Below, piece after piece: positions 60,586 through 64,000 of a DNA stretch of 64,000 nucleotides; position 1 is the first letter of the stretch, and each line of letters opens with the position of its first letter. The position numbers and the translations under genes were made by a program. Location: positions 1,178,001 to 1,242,000 of the forward strand of contig NC_080421.1 of the NCBI RefSeq assembly GCF_029873635.1. The letters are read 5' to 3'. The notes below the pieces were generated by a model. That model did not search any database. It saw nothing but the letters and a program-made list of their open reading frames with translations, and was not told the DNA's origin. This DNA is from Malania oleifera. Taxonomy: Eukaryota > Streptophyta > Magnoliopsida > Santalales > Ximeniaceae.

Positions 60586-61227
60586 CTAAGATTTAATCTA
60601 TCTAACCACTTATTTTGAATCCGAGTACTCACACCAGGGTTTGTGCAGGTTGTACCCTAGTTTGTTGGGGTGTTTAGGGAAGGGAGGGGGGAAATTTGTG
60701 CATGTTTCCTGAATACAGTTGTTTAGCTTCTAGCTACGGCCTGTGAGTTTTGCATTCGTTTTTCTCTGGAGGATGGTTGTGAAGAGTCTTTACTTTATCT
60801 TTGCCTCCATACTATTGGAAATATGAAGACTGTTACTATATTCTGAGAGCTTGTGTAATTGATTTATTTTCCTAAGAGTTATAACACTCAATTTGTGGTT
60901 GTTCTGACCACTGGATGCACATTGACTTTTTTGCTCTTCATGTTCTCTCTTGAAGCATTATACTTCTGCAGACACGTGTTTGAGTGCTTTTAAGGCTCCA
61001 CTAGATCCGAGTACTGCTTTAGGAGGATTTCCTGGGAATAATTATTCTGAGGTAACACCATTACCCCTTTCTTAGTTACTGGAGTGCGTGCTAATTTTTT
61101 TGCAGGATTCTGTTTTCAGGCTTCTGCATTTATTGTAACCTATCCTGTAAATAATGCAATTGATGAATCGGGCAGCGAAAATGGGAAGGCAGTGGCATGG
61201 GAGAAAGCTTTTGTTCAGTTAGTGAAG
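25648..61227 (+). CDS. NPC1: NPC1 sterol transporter, first 16 exons (3' part beyond window)
   Basis: Exons: 25648-25716, 26104-26180, 26659-26776, 26909-27016, 40708-40824, 41436-41586, 42140-42384, 42537-42713, 43410-43486, 43555-43672, 43883-43966, 57132-57227, 57391-57492, 58084-58152, 60956-61051 and 61120-61227. Phases agree throughout and give 604 of roughly 1280 residues. NPC1 moves sterols across late endosome/vacuole membranes; plant forms affect sterol and sphingolipid balance. Visible parts are a signal peptide ([15 protein letters not shown]), the Cys-rich N-terminal domain ([40 protein letters not shown]), a first membrane segment at about 299-320, a second at about 391-411, and part of the first luminal loop ([21 protein letters not shown]). 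The sterol-sensing domain should lie to the right of the window. Introns 4 and 11 are 13.7 and 13.2 kb, loaded with transposons, yet the exons look intact. Confidence 0.95.
25711..25722 (+). promoter_or_regulatory. Non-canonical GC donor of NPC1 intron 1
   Basis: Exon 1 ends TTACAG and the intron starts GCAAGG. CAG|GCAAG is the strong form of the rare GC-AG donor. The GT dinucleotides I checked over the next 55 bases all give the wrong phase for exon 2, whose frame is fixed by the conserved exon 3. The intron ends with a normal TTTGTCAG at 26103. Confidence 0.7.
27100..28310 (+). mobile_element. L1-type LINE 3' fragment in NPC1 intron 4
   Basis: A 5'-truncated copy in the same direction as NPC1. 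Translated pieces fit the end of a plant L1 ORF2: a 'VVSKN.AL' segment near 27110, the zinc-binding reverse transcriptase tail near 27720-27800 ([17 protein letters not shown] in frame), and the C-terminal tryptophan-rich part near 27900-28180. It ends near 28300 in a T/A-rich tail. Frames are broken in several places and a 71-base internal duplication is present. Confidence 0.75.
27481..27622 (+). repeat. 71-base tandem duplication within the L1 fragment
   Basis: The unit starting AATGATAAGAGAGGTGGACG occurs at 27481 and again at 27552, each with a (TTG)n run and a GAAAGGTTGTCTT segment. The copies differ at very few positions, so the duplication happened after the L1 inserted and is fairly recent. 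Confidence 0.85.
28720..29110 (+). repeat. Degenerate interspersed repeat, interrupted further on by RTE-2
   Basis: The phrase AATG.CTTAAATTGG with a following T-rich stretch recurs about four times here, near 28865, 28928, 28990 and 29050. It also occurs twice at about 34295-34415, on the far side of RTE-2. The units are old and diverged. RTE-2 may have inserted into or beside this array. Confidence 0.45.
32064..33459. mobile_element. hAT-like non-autonomous DNA transposon inside RTE-2
   Basis: A 1396-base element with terminal inverted repeats: CATAGTAGTCAAAAGCG at the left and the complement of CATAGTAGTCAAAGGCG at the right (16 of 17 match). The target duplication CCAAAGAC is perfect and 8 bases long (32056-32063 and 33460-33467), the hAT signature. 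Subterminal regions are rich in AGGCG motifs in both orientations. The sister copy RTE-3 has an uninterrupted site near 48525-48545, which confirms the insertion. No transposase frame was found. The 135-codon frame at 32505-32912 is low-complexity repeat. Confidence 0.85.
32345..32900 (+). repeat. Degenerate repeat array and CTT-rich tract inside the hAT-like element
   Basis: About ten imperfect copies of a unit built around CCTTCGAACCAGCAGGAGCC run from 32345 to about 32760, at irregular spacing of 25-60 bases. A pyrimidine-rich CTT/CTG tract follows at about 32795-32890. The array is far GC-richer than the surrounding intron. Confidence 0.75.
34291..34898. other. Intronic sequence between RTE-2 and the solo LTR
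   Basis: About 600 bases of AT-rich NPC1 intron 4. The first part (to about 34415) resembles the degenerate repeat at 28720-29110. Nothing else recognised. Confidence 0.35.
34899..36620 (+). mobile_element. Solo LTR, SIRE/Maximus-like Ty1-copia type
   Basis: About 1722 bases bounded by TG...CA. It starts TGTTGGCCTAACATGG with TTTTGATGATAACAAATC soon after, and ends near CAATTCACCCCCCTTTTGGG, the same end style as the LTR in GAUT3 intron 3. The flanks CTTCA (34894-34898) and CTTTA (36621-36625) match at 4 of 5. There is no coding capacity and no partner LTR in the window, so a solo LTR is the best reading. Five copies of a CAGTCGACTGA-like motif lie at 35231-35390. Confidence 0.7.
36127..36208 (+). 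repeat. 41-base tandem duplication in the solo LTR
   Basis: The unit beginning TTGCGGAAACC and containing AAGGGAGTACGTTGATTGAT occurs at 36127-36167 and 36168-36208 with few differences. It lies near the 3' part of the LTR. Confidence 0.85.
36621..37059. other. Unclassified intronic sequence
   Basis: About 440 bases between the solo LTR and the L1 copy, with (TTTG)n and A-rich runs. Nothing recognised. Confidence 0.3.
37060..39795 (+). mobile_element. L1-type LINE ORF2 remnant in NPC1 intron 4
   Basis: Sense-oriented copy running from the start of the reverse transcriptase to a poly(A)-like tail (about 39785-39805). Visible pieces are [20 protein letters not shown] near 37335-37385, the catalytic FVDDT region with [12 protein letters not shown] near 38210-38245, LVSKNEVNS near 38718, the zinc-binding tail with [13 protein letters not shown] at 39290-39325, and a Trp-rich C-terminal part to about 39700. 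Frames are broken many times, and an Au SINE sits inside. Confidence 0.85.
37403..37550 (-). mobile_element. Au-family SINE, antisense, inside the L1 copy
   Basis: Read on the minus strand it contains the Au SINE signatures GTAAGGTTGCTCCTTTATGACC, broken here as GTAAGGTTGCTCC plus TTATGACC, then AAACAGCCTCTCTGCA and AAGCAGGGGTAAAGCTAC, and a GACCCTCCCTCTACCC stretch. A target duplication GATGGGGATTTT flanks it (37391-37402 and 37551-37562). The segment that normally holds the tRNA-like B box (GGTTCGAGCC) between TGACC and GGAAACAGCC is missing, so this copy could not be transcribed by RNA polymerase III in the usual way. Confidence 0.85.
39800..40335 (-). mobile_element. L1-type LINE fragment, antisense, tail-to-tail with the previous L1
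   Basis: Minus-strand translation shows the zinc-binding reverse transcriptase tail of a plant L1 in broken frames: [15 protein letters not shown] near 40175, the VNTKNLLQ region near 40110, and ISALL..LKFMEKAF near 39970-40000. No poly(A) end is clear. It directly abuts the sense L1 ending at about 39795. Confidence 0.6.
40960..41400 (+). mobile_element. Ty1-copia 3' end remnant in NPC1 intron 5
   Basis: Frames show the end of copia RNase H ([28 protein letters not shown] at about 41000-41095). A polypurine tract TTGAGGGGGAG (about 41157-41167) follows, and then the start of an LTR at TGTTAATGG (41168). It is a broken fossil lying between NPC1 exons 5 and 6 in the sense direction. Confidence 0.8.
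44260..45680. repeat. LTR-like non-coding repeat of uncertain class
   Basis: The start of NPC1 intron 11 has wording I associate with non-coding parts of large plant LTR elements (TACAGAGTCACCGCTAACC near 44320, TTATGCGAGGGGAAGGTGCTAGC near 44463, given here as separate pieces TTATGCGAGGGG and AAGGTGCTAGC). No ends could be fixed and no protein was seen, so the class remains open. Confidence 0.4.
45224..45258. repeat. (CAG)n microsatellite in NPC1 intron 11
   Basis: About ten CAG or near-CAG triplets in a row, followed by TAA/TAG triplets. Simple sequence. Confidence 0.9.
45690..46135 (-). mobile_element. Ty1-copia A, part 1 (RT end to RNase H)
   Basis: Minus-strand frame 45889-46080 has [12 protein letters not shown] and [23 protein letters not shown], the copia segment between reverse transcriptase and RNase H. 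Further towards 45690 the next RNase H wording follows. It is a broken fossil. It ends where RTE-3 begins and may belong to the same insertion as the copia piece at 54219-55260, which has the same orientation and the preceding domains. Confidence 0.8.
46136..52073 (-). mobile_element. RTE-3: near full-length RTE-type LINE, antisense, split by a copia element
   Basis: The 3' end lies at about 46136 (ACAAACAACGAAAACAAAACC, then AAGCCTTAAGTCCCAGTAGG). Minus-strand parts in order are RT end (46387-46575 [17 protein letters not shown]; 46884-47186 [18 protein letters not shown]), RT front (47519-47731 [16 protein letters not shown]) and endonuclease (48725-48982 [37 protein letters not shown]). 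The LINE is interrupted at 49050 and resumes at 51828 with a 5' UTR similar to that of RTE-2. Without the insertion it is about 3.15 kb. Several stops and frame shifts are present. Confidence 0.87.
49051..51822 (-). mobile_element. Ty1-copia B, LTR to LTR, inside RTE-3
   Basis: LTRs at 49051-49339 and 51517-51822, both TGTTGAAATG...ATTCTACA. A perfect 5-base target duplication CTTCT flanks the element (49046-49050 and 51823-51827). The primer site next to the right LTR (complement of TGGTATCAAAG) fits initiator Met-tRNA, and a G-rich polypurine tract in the complement adjoins the left LTR. The coding parts seen are integrase end/linker (about 50890-51480), RT (50221-50614) and RNase H (49492-50184: [27 protein letters not shown]). 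Gag and protease were not seen. It is a broken fossil with several breaks. The LTRs differ by about 5 percent by eye, suggesting an age of a few million years. Confidence 0.92.
52074..54218 (+). mobile_element. Ty1-copia C, rearranged, next to RTE-3
   Basis: 5' LTR 52074-52394 (TGTTGACTGGCATGAC...ATATCCAACA), then a Met-tRNA primer site TGGTATCAGAGC at 52398. Parts in order: gag-like UBN2 domain (52464-52970: [18 protein letters not shown]), integrase end (53058-53591: [29 protein letters not shown]), RT start (53607-53890: [26 protein letters not shown]), RNase H end (53930-54150: [12 protein letters not shown]), purine tract and the beginning of a 3' LTR at 54168. It is a broken fossil with several breaks, lying in the sense direction of NPC1. 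Confidence 0.9.
52101..52205 (+). repeat. Three 35-base tandem units in the copia C LTR
   Basis: Units at 52101-52135, 52136-52170 and 52171-52205 share GCTATTCTTTAGGAGCTGA. The 3' LTR remnant at 54168 shows only one beginning of this pattern. Confidence 0.9.
54219..55260 (-). mobile_element. Ty1-copia A, part 2 (integrase end to RT start)
   Basis: Minus-strand frame 54460-54669 shows copia RT onset ([27 protein letters not shown]). The stretch 54230-54420 continues with the wording for the RT core, and 54660-55250 covers the linker after integrase. It is a broken fossil. Orientation and domain order match the piece at 45690-46135, so the two may be one older insertion now separated by RTE-3, copia B and copia C. 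Confidence 0.8.
55425..56545 (+). mobile_element. L1-type LINE 3' fragment in NPC1 intron 11, carrying a SMART element
   Basis: Sense-oriented. The zinc-binding tail begins near 55435 ([17 protein letters not shown] in frame). It is interrupted at 55489-55774 and continues with [20 protein letters not shown] near 55803-55860 and the Trp-rich C-terminal part to about 56400. It ends near 56540 with an ATAAATAAATAA tail. Frames are broken. Confidence 0.8.
55489..55774 (+). mobile_element. Miniature LTR element (SMART/TRIM type) inside the L1 fragment
   Basis: A 286-base element with two 73-base direct repeats, 55489-55561 and 55702-55774, each starting TGTTAAAG and ending TAACA. A perfect target duplication ATCTT flanks it (55484-55488 and 55775-55779). 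After the first repeat comes a degenerate Met-tRNA primer site (TGTTATTAGAAT against TGGTATCAGAGC). Before the second is a purine tract GTGGGGAGGAG. It has no coding capacity. The structure looks whole. The two repeats differ at about 13 of 73 positions by eye, so it is old. The host L1 reading continues across it. Confidence 0.87.
56546..57096. other. End of NPC1 intron 11, ordinary intron
   Basis: About 550 bases of AT-rich intron with nothing recognised; it leads to the CT tract and exon 12. Confidence 0.4.
57097..57131 (+). repeat. (CT)n microsatellite forming the acceptor tract of NPC1 exon 12
   Basis: A CT run of about 33 bases ends in CCAG exactly at the exon 12 boundary. The microsatellite therefore serves as the polypyrimidine tract of a 13.2-kb intron. 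Confidence 0.85.
58395..59165 (-). mobile_element. RTE-4: 3' fragment of an RTE-type LINE, antisense
   Basis: The 3' end is at about 58395 (ACATAAACAACAAAAGCAAC, then CTCCAAGTCCCACTAAGTGG). The minus-strand frame 58560-58850 has [19 protein letters not shown]. The copy is more diverged than RTE-1 to RTE-3 and is cut at its 5' side near 59165, where L1 sequence begins. It lies in NPC1 intron 14. Confidence 0.82.
59166..60340 (-). mobile_element. L1-type LINE fragment, antisense, in NPC1 intron 14
   Basis: Starts next to an (AT)n tract at about 59160-59175. Minus-strand frames show the C-terminal L1 segment (59304-59591: [36 protein letters not shown]) and the zinc-binding tail (59642-59857: [28 protein letters not shown]). 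The part beyond about 59960 is no longer ORF2 in order and may be ORF1-side or unrelated sequence, so the copy looks internally shortened. Confidence 0.8.
60532..60581. repeat. (AT)n microsatellite in NPC1 intron 14
   Basis: About 25 AT units in a row. Simple sequence, likely length-variable. Confidence 0.95.
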
Positions 61228-62479
61228 GTTTGAATATTGCAAACCTGTTTCTCTTCATTTTTGTTCTATGATTTTTGTGCTGCTTATATGTGGGTAATTT
61301 AGATGCATTGCTGGTGTGATTATTAGATGTTTTTTTCCTTGTCCACATCTTTTTCTGTTGAACTCCTGTCCGAATATCTTGGTGTGTTCCTTTCGTCAAA
61401 ATTTTTTTCTACATAAATAACTATGTTGCTTTCTTATTGAATTGAAGATTCTTTGCTAGGTTATTGCTATTTGACCATGTAGTAATTGCAATAATGGTTA
61501 AAGAGGATTGTCATAAATGAGAAGTACATCTGCACTGTCGTATATCTAGGCATTGTCATATCCTGCCAAATCCAGGAAAAAGATACGTGACTCATATAAA
61601 AATTGTCTTAGAACTAGAAGTTGAATGAAAAAAATCTCTATTCTTGTTCTTTTTCTTAGAATATGATCACTGTATTCAGGTTCACTCTATATATTAATGT
61701 CTCTGGATTTTTTCTAATCAATAAAACAGAGTAATATCATTAGCAGAGTACCAGATGGTGCCGAGCCAAGTATGAAATTGCCGTTTAAAAATCAACAAGA
61801 TCTAAGATAGAATGTACATCCGAATCATTAATGTCTCTGCATTTTTCTTGTGACACTGGGCAAGAAAATGCCCTATGTCGTGGGTCAGGTGGTGCGGGCA
61901 TTGCCTTGCAAGAATAATGTTTGAGAGTAGAGGCTTTGGAGGTTGATGTTTTCTGGATTTAATATGTATTTTCCTTCACATTTTTAATATGCTAATCTTA
62001 TAAGGGAGAAGCAATAATTTGGTGTTATCCTCTAGTGAATAATCTTATAAGGGAGAAGGAATAATTTGGTGTTATCCTCTAGTGAATAAGATGAGTTCAG
62101 TCAAATAACACCTATCTTATGCCAAGAAAAGAGCTTTTTTGTTAATGATTTTTGCTTACACTTTCTGGATTTATGGAGTTAATTCTTTGTCATCTGTATA
62201 GATGAGGCAGGATCTAATGTTCCTTTTCATACATGAAGTTAACCACATTTTCTCCTGCTCCCATATTTATTCCGCTGACTTCGAGCCTTGATCACTGTCG
62301 AGGCTCTTTAATGTAGCTAAATTATTTTCATAAGACTATCCCAATGCTAGAAATTATTGAGGATGAGGGTTTTTATTTATCTATTAGTTGGTGAGGTTTG
62401 GATGCTCATGGCATTATTGCTCTCACTCTCAAGTCTCACTCTTGCCCTTGCTCTTCCCTCTCTCTTCTCTTGAAGCTCC
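61228..62479. other. NPC1 intron 16, first part
   Basis: About 1.25 kb of AT-rich intron. No NPC1 exon follows before the window ends; the next expected text (start of the segment before the sterol-sensing domain) was looked for on the plus strand and not seen. Confidence 0.45.
61993..62088 (+). repeat. 47-base tandem duplication in NPC1 intron 16
   Basis: The unit TAATCTTATAAGGGAGAAG, followed by AATAATTTGGTGTTATCCTC, occurs at 61993 and 62040 with one or two differences. A recent local duplication. Confidence 0.9.
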
Positions 62480-64000
62480 TTTCTCCTTTTTGTTTTGGTT
62501 AGCCCTGGTGATCTCTCACCACAAGAGATGATTGTGTTCACTGTACTTTCCAGATCGGAAAGAAACCTTCAATTTGCGACTAGAGAAAGTGGGAAAAGGT
62601 GGATTTTCGTTTCTGTCATAGAGAAACCCAGCATGCAACATTTGGGTAGGGTTTTTGTGCGGGCAGTGAGATGCATTGTATAAGGCTTCTCAGTGGCTGG
62701 GCAACTGGGGAGTTTCTTGTGGAAAATGAGAATGGGGATGGTTGAGTATTGGATAGTGATTGGGTCAACAAAACTGGATAATTTCCTGGAAATAGGGTTG
62801 GGATGGGTCCCAGGAGGGAATTTTGATTGTGGATGGAGGAAATTTTGCAGAAGAGCACTGCATCTGTTGCACAGTGAGGAGCTTGATCATGGAAGGAAGC
62901 CGTGCTGCCTGAAAATATTCTCGTTTTCTTTTAGTGTGGTGAAGCAATGAAGCATGTACGAGTGGTGAATGGTGAGAAGCTATGAGGGCTAGCTGAGGAA
63001 GACAATCGGCATGAGATTCAGACAGCTAAAGTTTTGAGTGGGCTAAGTCAGGGTTGAAGATGGGTTGGTCTGGGCCTGAATCCTTCACTACTGTTGGATT
63101 TGGGACCTTTAATGAGTAAGATGGCTAATTCTGGATTTGCTTCTGATCCAGAGATGGCCAAAGAGCTGGTGCAGCTGGTAAAATATCTAAATATTCCCAG
63201 TGTACAGGATTTCAAGGGACAGCTAGTAAAGAAGCTAATGGGGCTGAGGCCCTCTGGGGTTTTGAATAACCTGACTTGTACGGTGGAGAATCTTGTTGGG
63301 CGTCTAATTCTGGCCACTATGATGTAATTAAGAGGACAATTGGGCTCAATATGTTTAAGAAAATGCAGGTACAGTATTGCAATCAGGGATTCACTTTGGG
63401 ACTATACTTTCTTGCAGTTCTATTGGTTCCAGCCTCCAGTTGGAGAAGAAGAAGCTGAGCCCATCTTTTGCACTGGCTTAAGAGTGAGGATGAGGTGTGT
63501 GTGCTGCAGAGCAGAAGGTAGTTCACAATTGCAAGGGTTCAGATGTGTGTCGGAGGTGGGCTGATGTCTGTGTTGTCAGTGGGGGATGGCCACTGTCATG
63601 ACGGGATCAGTGAGGTTCCTTTAGTAAATGGTGTTGGGGTTTTTTTATTGAGGATCAAGAAGGGCGTGGGAAGGAATTTGAGGGGAAAGGTGATGATACG
63701 AGGGATAAAGTCAATAGTAAGGGATGTTCTTATGAAAATGATACTGGCAATAAGGTTTATGTTAGCAGACTGGGCAGGGAGGTGCTGGTATGGAAAAAAA
63801 ATTTTGAGTCCAAGCGAGGTGATTCTGATGGGAGATCAAGAAAAACTTCAAGAAGATATGCTGAGGGCAGCTTGTTAATTGTGGACTCATTGAGTGGTAA
63901 AAAGGGGGATACAGATTAGAAGGATGGTGAAGGAGAGGAGAAGAAAAAATGGGGTGATGTGTTTGTGAGACTTAGACGCTAGTCAGTGTTATCATGATGG
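62480..64000 (+). mobile_element. Probable 5' part of an L1-type LINE (ORF1 region)
   Basis: GC-richer than the surrounding intron, with several overlapping short frames in a row (62495-62683, 62693-62950, 63094-63327, 63340-63878). Wording such as RWIFVSVIEKPS, GGNFDCGWRKFCRRALHLL and LKIFSFSFSVVK resembles the N-terminal, Trp-rich part of plant L1 ORF1. Charged stretches towards 63900 fit its C-terminal part. No reverse transcriptase is reached before the window ends. Frames are broken. The assignment rests on general resemblance only. Confidence 0.45.

Noticed and set aside
1-64000. CRISPR arrays, prokaryotic defence systems, viral capsid genes or Polintons
   Set aside because: No direct-repeat/spacer array and no such proteins; the intron-rich plant genes show nuclear plant DNA.

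Overview
The window is nuclear DNA of a flowering plant, most likely a eudicot. It holds four plant housekeeping genes with GT-AG introns, one probable small gene, and many plant-type retroelements (RTE and L1 LINEs, an Au SINE, Ty1-copia elements, long solo LTRs) in AT-rich surroundings. A woody perennial is possible, but the sequence does not fix genus or family. No virus, CRISPR array, rRNA or tRNA gene was recognised.

Layout. 1-1.2 kb: tail of a broken Ty1-copia element. 2.9-3.8 kb: a single-exon cis-prenyltransferase (dehydrodolichyl diphosphate synthase type). 4-8.8 kb: no supported gene. 8.8-9.1 kb, minus strand: a small uncharacterised plant protein with a YDP..YALNFDDG motif. 11.3-20.5 kb: a nine-exon GAUT3-type GT8 galacturonosyltransferase whose third intron carries RTE LINE copies and a long solo LTR. 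21.5-23.7 kb: an intronless PLS-class PPR protein resembling Arabidopsis At2g17210. 25.6 kb to past the right edge: the first 16 coding exons (604 codons) of a plant NPC1 sterol transporter, spread over more than 35 kb because introns 4, 11, 14 and 16 are full of transposons.

The genes act in separate pathways (dolichol synthesis, pectin synthesis, organelle RNA processing, sterol transport) and are not an operon or cluster. GAUT3 and NPC1 lie within a few genes of each other in Arabidopsis too (At4g38270 and At4g38350), so their neighbourhood looks like old microsynteny.

The most informative part is the transposon stratigraphy inside NPC1 and GAUT3. Five separate intronic LINE copies each carry a younger insertion: a solo LTR in RTE-1, a 1.4-kb hAT-like non-autonomous element with an 8-bp target duplication in RTE-2, a Ty1-copia element in RTE-3, an Au SINE in one L1, and a 286-bp SMART/TRIM element with a perfect 5-bp target duplication in another L1. 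I found no clearly new molecular system. The strongest candidates for a second look are the hAT-like element with its internal repeat array, the miniature LTR element, palindromic repeats in two unrelated long LTRs, a GC-AG first intron in NPC1, and the small YDP/FDDG gene.
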